Below, piece after piece: positions 34,701-46,026 of a stretch of DNA of 64,000 nt. The position numbers were made by a program, and so were the translations under genes. The notes below the pieces were generated by a model. The model saw only the letters and a list, made by a program, of their open reading frames with translations. It was not told where the DNA came from and made no database searches. Position 1 is the first letter of the stretch, and each line of letters starts with the position of its first letter. The DNA is from Pezicula radicicola (lineage: Eukaryota; Ascomycota; Leotiomycetes; Helotiales; Dermateaceae), in contig PDUO01000002.1 in assembly GCA_003008705.1 (NCBI GenBank), forward strand, positions 2,126,898-2,190,897, given 5' to 3'.

Positions 34701-35206
34701 TTTTTGCCGAAGTTTGCATCAGCTGAATTTTGGGTACCATTCCTCCACTAGTATAATCCGAGGCCTTGCTAATTCCTAGATCAGAGTTCTCTCGTTTCAG
34801 CGACAGTCGAAACCCCTGAGACTCGAGCATCTATCGACATTGCACTGAAGCATTTTGGCCCTCTCCTCGCCCAGGCACTCGTTTACAACATTGGCGGCAA
34901 TGCCGCTCGAAGTGAGCTGGACAGGCTTGCTGAGCCCTTGAAGAAACTTGTCGTTCGCGGAGTACAATCTAAGAGCTGGCTGGAGACCGCTTTATTTGGA
35001 GATGAATTCCAAAACACCAAAGTCTCGGCTGCGGATAAGAAATTGTTCCTTCAGAAGATTATTAAGTAAGTCGATGCTGGGGACGAGTATCATAAAAGAC
35101 ACACTAATAATTTCCCCACAGTCTCCGCGGCGCCCGAGGGACGAATCAAGTGGTTAGAGATTTCTGGCTTGCGTGTCGAGGCTCCAACTTTGCATATGCT
35201 TCATAA
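31727..35206 (+). CDS. importin-13/Kap122 (Pdr6, Kap111) family karyopherin
   Basis: Nuclear transport receptor of the importin-beta superfamily. Spliced model: exons 31727-31771, 31833-32014, 32078-32419, 32474-32606, 32699-34493, 34546-34733, 34785-35065 and 35122-35206, giving 1016 residues. The N-terminal HEAT region (ELYKPGPPQKIAKIQETLQT, KIRFFGALTFIVKI) is an importin N-terminal domain. The rest is helical, HEAT-like, without recognisable catalytic motifs. The C-terminus LRGARGTNQVVRDFWLACRG is characteristic of the importin-13 group. Cargo cannot be told from sequence; yeast Kap122 imports TFIIA and animal importin-13 carries Ubc9 and Mago-Y14. All junctions keep frame. Confidence 0.9.
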
Positions 35207-35802
35207 CGCACCGAAGGCCAGGTCTTACTGTTGTGGGAGAAGTCATATCCTACACGTTGACTTGGACATAGAGGAGGTTAGTTAGTAGGAAGGTATAGAG
35301 CAATTGTAGAGCAAGGTCGTCATTGGTTGCAAGCCATGTAGGATACTGGAGAAAGTGGAAAATATCTGCAGAAATAAAACAAAACGTGAAAATAAAGTCA
35401 AGATGTTGGTGTATCACGTGGTTGATTTAGACCAATCGAGACTTTTCAATGGAGGTAAAGGCAATCAATCAATCCTTGATTAGCTGGTGGCTCTGGCGTA
35501 GGAACATGAAAGCAGGGAACTTGACAAGGCCCTCTTTTACGCCTGCCATAGTTCCACAGTACCGCTGTGTTACGCTGAAAACCTGTAATGTACTGTACTT
35601 TGTACTTTGTACAGTACAGTAGCTCTCTATACAGTAGTAGCCAGTAGGTATGCACGGGTGCATCATCGAATCGTCGCTTCCCGCATTGGCACAATCTCGA
35701 TCCAAAATTCCTAATATCATCTTGACAATATCCTATATTTAACTCGACCTTACCACTCCACCTCCCTCCTTGCCTCCGTCTAGACAGAATGAAGAGGCCA
35801 GA
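35207..35802. other. intergenic region upstream of SLP1
   Basis: Contains a dense cluster of GTACTGTAC/GTACTTTGTAC/GTACAGTAC strings at 35588-35621, about 190 bases before the SLP1 start, and an upstream ATG (35789) described separately. Confidence 0.55.
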
Positions 35803-35890
35803 ATGCTATTCGCCTGTAATCGCCATATTGCGACAACAGCAATTGTGCTGTTCTGTAACTTACCCTTGGCAATCAATGCGACGACGATAA
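35789..35890 (+). promoter_or_regulatory. upstream open reading frame overlapping the SLP1 start
   Basis: An ATG 14 bases upstream of the chosen SLP1 start opens a 33-codon frame (MKRPECYSPVIAILRQQQ...) that runs out of frame across the SLP1 start codon and stops at 35890. Scanning ribosomes would meet it first, so it could lower SLP1 translation. Whether the mRNA includes it depends on the transcription start. Confidence 0.5.
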
Positions 35891-38863
35891 CGGGCGCCCC
35901 TACACCGACGTCGACTATTCCTCTACCGCCAAAGATCCCCAATGCTACGTGCGAATTTAGAACAATCAATTATATTACAGATTCTCTACCCCAACTCTGC
36001 CTCAAATCATCGTGGAGCAGCTCGAACAATGTGTCGTCTCAGACAGTGACCCAGATTGCGGATACTGGTCAAGCACAACCTGCTGACACCCAGACAACCA
36101 CAAGCTCACATGTCCCTCAACCTGACGAAAACGAATTGCAAAGCGCCGCAGATGGCAAGAATCAACACGCAGACTCTAGCGTTACGTCAGAAGTTTCTTC
36201 GTCAAGCTCCTTGAGTCCCGATGCAACGCCTTCTGACACTGAGAGTGGCAAAGAAGGGGAAGGCGAGCTCAGCGATGCTTCCTTCTTATCATTCGAGGAC
36301 TGGAAGAAACAGACCCTGGATAAGGCAGGCCAGCAGCATGCGAACATTGGGAATAGAAGGTCGAACGGGGGCCTGGATGCTGAAAGTTTTCAGAATAACT
36401 TAGATTCCTTAGGGGACGAGGGAGAGATTGATCTTGACTTTGCGGCGTTTAGGGGTAAAGAAGAAGTCTCACAGACCAAGGAAACACAGAAATCCGGGAC
36501 CCAGGATGAAGCCGATCCTAAAGAGGGATCAGTCCGTCGCAGAGGTCAATACAGGAGTAAAGATGCGGGCGTCACATGCAAGGAACGCTTCTCATACTCT
36601 TCCTTTGATGCCGGAGCTACCATTCTCAAAACTCATCCAGGAGCTAAGAATTCTAAAGCTGTATTGATAGAGAACAAGGACTCATACATGTTGTCGGAAT
36701 GTGCTGCTGAGAACAAGTTTTTAATTGTAGAACTATCAGTATGTACAAATCAGCGACCCTATACCGAGTCCTTAAGCTAACTTAATACAGGAGGATATAT
36801 GGATAGATACTCTAGTTCTTGCCAACTATGAGTTCTTCTCCAGTATGATTCGCACGTTCCGTGTGAGTGTCAGCGATCGCTATCCTGTTAAACATTGGCA
36901 CGACCTTGGGGTTTTAGAAGCTAGAAACTCCAGAGAGATACAAGCCTTTCTTATTGAAAACCCAAGGATCTGGGCTAGGTATCTCAGGCTGGTGTTCCTC
37001 AGTCATTACGGCAATGAATATTATTGCCCACTCTCTTTGATACGGGTTCATGGTACAAGAATGATCGAAAATTGGAAAGAGGAAGAACGAGCAGATGAGG
37101 AGGAAGAAGAGGAGACAAACGCTCGGGAGGAAGATGAGAGTATTAGATCTGCGGGACAACAAGCCGGGTCCGCTGGTGAGGAAGCAACCACAAGCGTTGA
37201 AATTAACAGTGCTCCCACTGCAATAGAGGAATTAGTCGAAAAGGCTACCTCAATTGCACCGGAAAGGGTTCCATCAGTGCCCGGTGGTACCCACCTGAAG
37301 GATGCCAGTGAAGGGTTTGAGGTCCAAATGGCTTCAGAGCAACAGATGGTTACGCCTTTGTCGCATGCCGATGTCAATCCCAACATACTAATTTCTGCTG
37401 CTTTGTGGGAAATGTGCCTCCTAGCTGAGGCCCCAGTACGAACCTCGACAAATGCAGGTTCCAAGGGAATCACGTCCCCAACTACATTGTCAAACGTGTC
37501 GACAGTGGACGGAGGAGCCTCGAGTACAACTTTTACAACCTCACAGGACTTTCCGCATGTGTCAACAAAAGAGTCAACAAAATCTCAGCAGGACAGTGCT
37601 TCTATGACAAGTGAGACACATAACACAGCCAGATCCGTCTCTGATTCTTCTGAATCATCAGCATTTATCTCGAGCGCTAACAAATCCGATAATCCAACAA
37701 CCTCACAGAAACAAAAGACCATGACGAGTACCTCCTCGTCGCCTGCATCATTGCCAACCATTCAGGAAAGCTTTTTCAAGGCTGTTTCTCGACGGCTTCA
37801 ACTTCTTGAAGCCAATTCAACTTTGTCGCTTAAGTACATCGAAGAGCAATCAAAGATTTTGAGGGAAGCCTTCACAAAAGTTGAAAAGAAGCAGCTTCAG
37901 AAGACAACGACCTTTCTTGAAAATCTCAATAGCACAGTCCTTGCAGAACTGCGCGGCTTCAGGCAACAGTACGATGAGATTTGGCAGTCTACTGTGATAT
38001 CACTTGAGAGTCAAAGAGAGGAGTCGCAGCGGGAAATTCTGGCAATCAGTGCCAGGCTCAACATTCTTGCCGATGAGGTTGTCTTCCAGAAACGCATGTC
38101 TATTGTCCAGGCCTGTCTACTTCTGTTATGCCTTGGCCTAGTCATATTTTCTCGTGTCTCTGTATCGGGAGGACATCTAGACTTTCAGGGAATGCAGAGC
38201 AGATCTCGCATCTTCCTAAGAACTCCTCTTGACAGTCCGCCTAATAGCCCAGACTATCACAGAGTCCAGTCTCTAAGGGCTAGCAGAGAGTGGACTGGTG
38301 GGGAGCACAGAAGACAACGATCCGACGATTCCGCTGGTTCCAGGTCACCTAGCGGTGACGATTCCCCTCCCACCCCCTACTCAAATTACTCGAAATTGGA
38401 ACATTATCAGTTTCCTCAATCGGGAGGTGATGAGGAGCACCAGCACCGCGTAAATAGGGCCGACTCTCTTCAGCAATCCGATGGACCATCTACGTCCTTG
38501 GTTTCAAAACAGGATCTTCAGGTATGGGAGGAAGAGGATGGCTCACCCGACGAGACTTTGTTATCGCCTTCTTCTGCCCGAACTCCCAGGAGCAGACTCA
38601 GCCATTTTCCATCAATGGCCACGCCACCACTGGACGATTCGATCGATCAATACCCTTTTGATCCGAATCATGGAAATCATGAGAGCAGACAAGGAATTGA
38701 TGTCACTACTACACAGTCTGACGGATATTGGGCTAATGATGAGCAATACACTAGCGTCTCTAATCGTTCTCCTCCATTGCCGTCTCCTTTGCCTGAGCAC
38801 ACACAGCGTGGATTCAGCATTGCTCGTAAGCCTCTTCCTGCTTTACCTCCCGATGAAGCATAG
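35803..38863 (+). CDS. SLP1: SUN-like protein of the ER, Slp1/Osteopotentia family
   Basis: ER/nuclear-envelope membrane protein with a mid-protein SUN domain. In yeast, Slp1 works with Emp65 to guard newly made soluble ER proteins. Two exons, 35803-36738 and 36791-38863, giving 1002 residues. The N-terminus MLFACNRHIATTAIVLFCNL is a signal peptide. A Ser/Thr-rich lumenal stretch follows, then DASFLSFEDWKKQTLDKAG, a motif typical of this family. The SUN domain spans about residues 257-400 (CKERFSYSSFDAGATILKTH ... FLIVELSEDIWIDTLVLANY ... ARYLRLVFLSHYGNEYYCPL). A coiled-coil region lies before the single membrane helix (AQACLLLLCLGLVIFS-like, about residues 749-770), and a long disordered Ser/Pro tail ends PLPALPPDEA. 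I start at 35803 because the earlier in-frame codon is not ATG. Confidence 0.92.
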
Positions 38864-41552
38864 GCCAAAGTTTCACTTTTTTGTTATTGCAGTACTTTTT
38901 AAGCGCGGCGTTCAGGTGGCAACGGTTTCATGAAGTATCTATCATGATAAATGCAAATAATGTTAGCACGAATATAATGACCAATTGCCACTAGATGCCT
39001 CATTGTTCATATAGGGTGTTTTCTCCGGTGCTTAATGGATGAGACTATCACATAGATGGTATCATGATATCCCTATTACCTCGATTCTTGCTCCTCTCCT
39101 GTGCCTCGTACTCGACGCCGCGAAGAAAAATGGCCACGGCATACGGTAGACTCATACTACTCAATGTTTAAATTTGCTAAAGAGGATGTCCAGTTTCACC
39201 ATGGCGCTCCGCTCGTTGTACAATTTGATTGAGAATCCCAGGTTATGGTTTACCTTGAATACGAATCCTTTCCCCTCACAGTTCCTTTGCATCCAGTGAC
39301 ATAAGTCACCTCTACCAAAGTACTAAGCCTAACAGAGCAGTTGCTATTTTGCGAGCAAGGTTGGCTGTTATTATGTCACATCCTTAGCTTGACTTACGCA
39401 AACTAACAGAGTAACTAAGGTCCATAGGGGTCCTAAGAGAAACTGATAATTTCTAGATTAAGTGCTTAATTTTACTAGTAGATGAAAGCAATTCTGTCCA
39501 GTAGTAAGAAGAGTAGACTTTTCCCCAGTGACTTCCTCGACGGTCTTGGACTAGGTACTCATTGTCAGAATATTTTTTTCACGATAAAAAGTGAATTTGT
39601 TGCCTACATGTATACTATCTGCACCAACTATCAAATCTGCCTAGTGAATAGAGCCGTCCTCGAGGATAATAGATCCCTCTTTGCAGTTCTACAATATATT
39701 AGCTACGATTCGAACTACTAAGATGGATAAATATCACAACGGAGACTACTTTAGAAGCAAGTTTGAATTCTACATTCGATTGACGTTGAACTGCCCGTTT
39801 TAGACAACTGTGGGAAAAGATTACCTAGGTCGCAAACGTAAAATGTACTTACTGCCTGAAGAATTCCTAGTGTCACCCTAAGCGAGCTATACTAATGAAT
39901 TGATGAATTGCTTAATTCGTTAATTTGGTCCTAACTTCATAACTTTAGACAAAGTATCCCACTTCGCTTGTGTAAATAGCCTAATTGAAGCTAGTGCTTG
40001 ATTATTATCAATATTTACTTTGGCTTAACTCACATACCTTAAGTAATCCACTGACTTTGGGTAACCCACCTTTGGGTACCCAAAGAAGGGTTGACAAAGA
40101 CTTCATGAGTTAGTCGATTCATCATGAACTCGTTGGTACGGAGCTAGTCCTTACCCTTGCCCGTGACACGAGTATATTCATCCCCTCGACCAGAGAAATC
40201 ATCAGGAACCACCCACCTCCTCCAAAACGCAACAAGTCTACTCCCTGGATGAAGCTATGGTGATCAAACTAGAGCTCGTTTCCCACAGATCCTAGGCCCA
40301 AAGCTGTTAAGAAAGAACAAGGAATTCTTCAAATCGATATCAACTCCATCGTCACGAACCTTAACACTCTAACATTGTCCTCGACCTTGTTTTCATAGCA
40401 GGAAAAGAGATCCCCACAGACTCTAAGCCTAATTTGCCACCTTGACTACTCAAATACGACCACTCTTGGTTCTGTTTTAAACCACCCACAAGTTTCTTCT
40501 TCAACTTGCCTCGCTCATCGTCTTCCCTTTCTGGAACTTGTAGCAGCCATCCTTGCCTCTTCCTACTGTTCAAAGTGACTCTGGAAAGGGTTTCCCCTTA
40601 TTTATGCTATTTTGTCTGAAATTTGAGGACCTTGGCTTCTTCTGAGGGTTAGAAAATGTAGATCCTGGAAATAGAGTGACGAAGCGTTTATCCCTTTGTG
40701 TGTCAAATGGCCGTTCAGACAGGGATTTAGCAACCCCAGATTCTCCCCAGATTTTTACCACCAAACATGTATGTATTTTGCCGTGCACGTCCAGGGATTT
40801 TTCTGTGCGCCATTAGACGCACAAAGGGATACATCTAGATTGTCTCGGCGTACAAATTCAAAGCAATATCCCCAGAGATAGATCAATGTCTTGTATATCA
40901 CGGGCAACATCCTACTTTAGTAGCTCCCATTATTATTCTCTGTAGCTCAAACGACAAGGCAGATCACTCAACATCCCACGCGATCTATGGACCGAAGAGT
41001 TCATCTTCCATAATCAACGGGGGGCGCAAAGCTTACCGACTTCCTAGTGATAATTATAAGCCGAGGAAGTGTATATGTTACCTCGAGAAATGATATTTGA
41101 TGTGGTATAGGTCTTTGACAACAAGATCTAGCTAGAGATGAGCAAATGTATGCATTGCATGCAGCCACGCCAAGTATTAAGGCATGCCAAAACCAAGTTG
41201 GGCAAGCCAGATTCTGCAGAAAAACGACGCAAGAGATATCTAAAGAGGGAAAAAAGAAGCCCATCCAGATGCCGGTATCAATAACACAACCAGAAGACTT
41301 CCAAGTGTCGTCGGGTAATCAGGCAAGGATATGCGCAAGATGTGAATGGCATTTCAAGGCCGTTTGTCAAGTTGCAAACCCCGAAGATCGAAATATTGCC
41401 ACCACCACAAATCCCTGTAACTCCAAATGTCACTCCAAAGGTGGCTCCCTGACCAAGATTCCCACCCAAACCTTTACTAAAAATCAAGACGAGTTGACTT
41501 CAAATCCAGATGAAGTTTGAGCACGTTGATGGCCAACTAGTCTGCTCGCACA
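38864..41552. other. 2.7 kb gene-free, AT-rich region
   Basis: No gene that I can support. Many short open frames on both strands, none with domains, splice-supported extensions or consistent codon use. Around 40020-40080 lie TAAGTAATCCACTGACTTTG and GGGTAACCCACC strings related to the degenerate repeat at 44.6-44.9 kb. The sequence has the look of decayed DNA, perhaps an old transposon or gene relics, but no element ends are visible. Confidence 0.5.
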
Positions 41553-44323
41553 TTAGCCTTCATGTTCTGGACCACAGTCTTTATCAAGGGGCTTACAAGA
41601 AGGGTACGGATAAAATGGAGCATATTCCAGCTCACCGTCAATTTCATCGTCCAGATCAAATTCCTCGTTCTCAGCGAAGCTGGTACCACGGTCAAACTGG
41701 GAACGTCTCCTGGAAGTTTGAGGTTAGTTAAACGTCCCCATAAGTTGGCTAAACAGTGTCGTGTTGCTCACCGTCGTTGCTCATCACGAAGATGTTGGCC
41801 GGCACTTGGAGCGAAGAGACCTGCAAACATCAGTTTGTAATTCATGCCGGTATCGAAGGGACATCTCACCGACGTGCTCAGCGTTCTCGCAGCTTCTCTT
41901 GAGCTTTGATGCATTGTCAGAAGTTGGGAATTCCTCCTCTTCTCCAGCACGGCCAAAGGGATCATTTGCCGTAAAGAAAAGCTGGAAATAGAATTAGAAA
42001 TGTGCCAGACAGACTGGACAAGAACTGACCTTTGGGCGGTAGTGTGGTGGCTCCAACATTACTGAGGAGTTTCGAAATTTCTGCACCAAGCAGTCCTTGC
42101 CTTGAATAGCTGCTCCATGGTCAGTCTTCGATTTTCCCACCAATATTGAAAATTACGCACTGGCATATGATATTTCAGCAACCTTGTCGCTCTTGAAGCG
42201 GTGCCTGGAGTGCAGGATTAGTATTCGTGAACAGTCGGAGACAAAAGATACACACCACTTCTGGTTCGAGCGGGCAATGACGAACTTTCGCAGGTGTCAG
42301 TACTCTGTGATCGATTATGCGTACTTGATGACTCACGTTGATTATGTCTAAGGGCTGTGACAAGTTAGCATTTATAAACTAAGCCAAGGGAAAGAGATAC
42401 TCACATCAGTAAAGTTAATAAAGGCATAGCCGACACTGAAATGATTAGCTTACGGATGACTATCAATCGGATCCCATGTACATACTTGCAATCATTGGAG
42501 AAGTCAATGCGAAGGTACATGAAATCATACTTTCCATGGCTTGACTCATCTACAATGCTCTTCAGCATTGATTGATCAACCTTGTTTGGAATGTTGCGGA
42601 GCATGACCTGGTTTCTATTAGTAGTTGTGCAGAGGCGAAGAGCCCCGAAATATCTTACCGTTGTCCGAACATCAATACCTTGACGTATTCGATGAATATC
42701 GACATGGTTATGGTGGCTCAGCGCATTCGAATGTTGACGGTTTCGGCTGTTATGAGGGATCTTGACCGCATTCTGACGACGACCACTTGAACGACCGCTG
42801 TGGACCATGTCACGACCTCCAATCGGGGAAGGCGAACCAAAGAATCGGAAGGATGATGGTGAGCCTTGGTAAGAAGTGAGCGCTTGGTACTGGTTTTGGT
42901 GGTAGCCGTAGCCTTGATGACCATATCCAACTTGCGTGAAAGTAGGTACGAAATCGTTCTGAGCCGTGTATTGTCTTGGAGGAGTAGTGAGACCAGCATA
43001 GCCAGCTGGGAAACCAAGAATACCTGGCGATGGATACATACCACCCATTACAAGTCCAGTTGAGCTCATGGACAACTGTGAATGAGGGTGGCCTGCATAC
43101 GGCATGTTTGCGATACCTGGCGTACCAACCGACGCAAACGCCGGGATCCTACCGTTGCCAAGCGACATGCATCCAAGACTTTCCTCGACGATAGGCTGTT
43201 CGCCAGAACTACGAGTGGGAGTATTGGCAGTCACCAGGCGGTGATTGGGCAGTTGTGAGACAAGGTCGGGGCTCCAGTCATCAATGCTCACAATAATATT
43301 CTAAGGGGAAGAATTAGCAAGTCACCAGAACTGGGAACTTTGGACGAGCACATACCTTAATGGACGTTCCGTCGAGTCTCTTTATGGCCCGGACTGCATG
43401 TGTGCAGTCACAAAATTCAGCAACCATTCTCAAAGTTCCTATTTCCGTAGCAGGAAGCTTTGCACAAGCAAATAGTTTGCCCTCGACAGCGAGAGCGGCT
43501 CTCAAGCTGTCCTCAAAATCCTTCTTGCGTGGCGAGTAGCCAATCGGATATTTGGCTGTGAGAATGACTTGCCCTTCATGACGAGAGATTGCAGTCTTAC
43601 TGTTTGGGGTAACACGCTACTGGATGTTAGTTATGGCTTTGTGGAATGGCACGGTTGAGTACTAACTCGGTTCAATTCTTCTGGCTCGAGGTAAGTGACC
43701 GCACAGAGCGAGTGGTTCATCTTCATAGTTGAGTAGGCAGCCATAGCATCACTGATGTTTGTGAATCTCAGAGATGCTACATTGCCAACACCCCCGATAT
43801 GGTTTGGCTTGCCAAGAGGTTGTCCATTCTGCTCCAGCTCCTTGAGTAGTTCCTCGAGAAAGAGCTTAGCGTCACCACTAGGGATGCGGACTTCCATGCA
43901 CCGCGAGATACCGATATCAGTACTGAAAGTGTCGTATTGAGTAGAATTAGACGAGTGGTTTGCACCTGCACTTGCCAAGTTAGAGGTAGCAACGACATTC
44001 TCGAGGTACTGTGTGGTGCCTGGCTTCAATCCAGAACCAGAACCAGAACCATTTGCAACCATTGGAATACCCATAGCACCATAAAGTGTATATGGCTGGA
44101 AGGCGGTGGCGGTGGCAGATAGCTTTTGCTCAACTTTGAGCTTGGTGGCCGTCGAGACGAAAGGGTCTTGATGTCCAGCCTTCAATGGCGTCGTGAGAGA
44201 CAAACTAGGCTTCCGAGGTTCGTCTGGCGAGAAAGAGGTGATATTGGTCTCGGGGGTACCAAGACTGCCACCCGACGAGAGGGGAGATTGAGAGAAAGAG
44301 GCGAACTTCTTTGAGGAAGACAT
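41553..44323 (-). CDS. Mei2-like RNA-binding protein
   Basis: RNA-binding protein of the Mei2 group, which in fission yeast is a master regulator of meiosis. Spliced model of 12 exons: 43667-44323, 43356-43616, 42659-43300, 42486-42607, 42405-42435, 42337-42354, 42256-42284, 42161-42204, 42030-42109, 41870-41981, 41772-41820 and 41553-41709, giving 733 residues. N-terminal third: disordered, then one RRM-like region (CMEVRIPSGDAKLFLEELLK) and a second (VAEFCDCTHAVRAIKRLDG). Middle: Gly/Tyr/Gln-rich. C-terminal Mei2-type RRM assembled over seven small exons: TTVMLRNIPNKVDQSMLK, YDFMYLRIDFSNDCNVGYAF, INFTDPLDIINFVIARSNQK, WHRFKSDKVAEISYATIQGK, then SSVMLEPPHYRPKLFF. Acidic tail ends EYAPFYP...PEHEG. 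The 18-base exon encodes PLDIIN. Every junction restores the family sequence. Confidence 0.93.
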
Positions 44324-44648
44324 CTTGAAAGTAGCTGCCCGCGGCGAGTTTGAAGAAGCTGAAGAGTCTCGTCGCGGTCGATGGTAATGCTGAATTTGTC
44401 ACAGACGGTGAGGGCTGTGCACGGCGTGGTACAAGGGAGGAGATGGAGGAGTTGTATGAAAGAAAGAAAGAGAGATGATGATGATGATGAAGAAGAAAGA
44501 CGGAAGGGGGAGCCTGCTTTCCTGATCTGGCGGGATGGTTATCGGGTGTTGTTGTTGTTAGGTACAGTGTGTGTTGAGGAAGGAACCAAATGCCGGTGTC
44601 GGCTTCTCAATACAGAAGGCGCAATGGCTCTGTATCCCGACTCACTGG

Positions 44649-44890
44649 ATTTGAGTAAGCCACTTGATCCGAATAGCTCAACAAATCTTAGTACCTTACT
44701 CAATTTTATTCAAGCATTTTGTTTGATTGGAGTGCTTTGAGTAACCCACTTGTTCTGTGTAACTCACTTATTTTGAGTAACTACTTGTGTGAATAACTAG
44801 TTCACTTGTTCCAAGAAACTCTCTTGAACTGAAAGAAACTTGCTTGATCCGAGAAACTTACTTGATCTAAGCAACTCACTTGATTTAGGT
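44649..44890. repeat. degenerate 17-19 bp minisatellite
   Basis: Around ten diverged copies of a unit close to TGAGTAACTCACTTGATC (for example TTGAGTAAGCCACTTGATC, TTGAGTAACCCACTTGTTC, CGAGAAACTTACTTGATC and TAAGCAACTCACTTGATT). Copies differ mainly by transitions. Related strings occur at about 25197-25234 (reverse) and 40040-40080. Confidence 0.7.
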
Positions 44891-45636
44891 ATCTGTTTTG
44901 AAGCTCATCTTTCTTCCATGCCGCAACCTGCTACGTGCGAGGTGGTTACGGCTATGCCACTTGCTGTGCAGGCCTGAAATGCATTGACTGAAGAGCTGAG
45001 AATGCCTCCTGTACCTAGGAAATTACCTGACGCTTTGCAAAGTCTTAATAACTCATACAGTGAAATTCTCTTGCCAGATATCGTGTCGCTTTGAATCATT
45101 GGGTGGTGATGTCTCTTCATAAGACAATAGTTGATGATATGTACTAACTAGGTAGATAACCGTAGAAAGGTATACATGTCAAGATCGGAAGTTCACATCC
45201 AACCATTACAATGAAACCTGAGACCAGGCTTCACCCCAGAGGATCTGTTGCTTCCGTTGGCTTTGAAACAGGCTTTTATAGTGAAGTACGCCAGTGACTT
45301 TAAAGAAGCATGCTGCTTGCGCACTTGCAGATGCAGACAACCTAGTTGATCCAAAGCTTTAACAAGCCCCACCGAGAGGCTTTCGTTACCATGAAATCAC
45401 GCAGTCTACCTTCTTGCTGGCCACCTTGCAGCGCCCCATAGCTCTCCCAGGCTCTTAGCCCTGCGTGGTGGTGTGTCGAGCTCTCATATATATCCAATGA
45501 TAGATGTTTTTTTTATAGAAAATCTTCTCGGCTGTTCAATGATTAGAGGAGTGGCATTGGGGCTTCTTAGGGTCGTGCAAGACAAACTGGTTGAAAACAT
45601 CATTGAAGATTTGAAGAGATGTCGTCCGCTCTTCTC

Positions 45637-45779
45637 TGTACGAAGGTGCCAGGGCTAGGTTATTGCACACCGCTTTGGCAGAGGTTCGCTAATATGCACT
45701 GGACAAGTGCCTGTAGTATAATTTTGCTGGGCCGAAAAGAAGGCGGTGTGCAATAACTTAGCCCTAACACCTTCGTACA
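45637..45779. mobile_element. MITE-like inverted-repeat element, about 143 bp
   Basis: Two arms in inverted orientation: left 45637-45680 and right about 45736-45779. The outer 38 bases or so match except for a few positions: from TGTACGAAGGTG inward through GGGCTA and GTTATTGCACACCGC. Mismatches are transitions (CC/TT and G/A), as expected from RIP or CpG-type decay. The central part of about 55 bases is non-coding. Size and structure fit a miniature inverted-repeat transposable element. Outermost TGTA/TACA and flanking TA could be a TA target duplication. No second copy is in the window. Confidence 0.6.
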
Positions 45780-46026
45780 TACTCCGTAAAAATTTAAGGT
45801 ACCCCTGCGCCCTGGCCACATGCAAACTAAGCTCTGGTCTTCTTGTGTTCCGTGCACACGAGGCTTGTCATATCCCAGGCACAAACAGCTTCAGGACAGC
45901 ATCAACGTCCACTGGTGAATAAGGCAATAAATTCCAAGCAGATCATGGAAATCCTGCCTTCAAAGTAAATTTCTTCTCGTCTCAAATCACAGTCTCAAGC
46001 CATAAACTCGATCCACAAACTTCTCT

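Larger units (their letters stand above)
44324..46026. other. intergenic region with repeats, MEI2-like/SEC15
   Basis: Divergent promoter region of 1.7 kb. Near the Mei2-like start: GAAA and GAT microsatellites (44456-44496) and a GGTACAGTG site near 44560. Then the degenerate minisatellite (44649-44890) and the inverted-repeat element (45637-45779). No gene supported; a short open frame at 45473-45658 runs into the inverted repeat. Confidence 0.6.

Noticed and set aside
41146..41520. 124-codon open frame in the gene-free interval
   Set aside because: Composition is protein-like in parts (several Cys), but there is no domain, no convincing promoter or introns and no partner exon.
42608..42658. 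17 residues read straight through in the Mei2-like gene
   Set aside because: Bounded by a perfect GTAAG donor and an AACCAG acceptor, and removing it restores the conserved TTVMLRNIPNK, so it is an intron.
45473..45658. 61-codon frame at the edge of the inverted repeat
   Set aside because: It ends in the repeat arm and has no features beyond a chance open frame.
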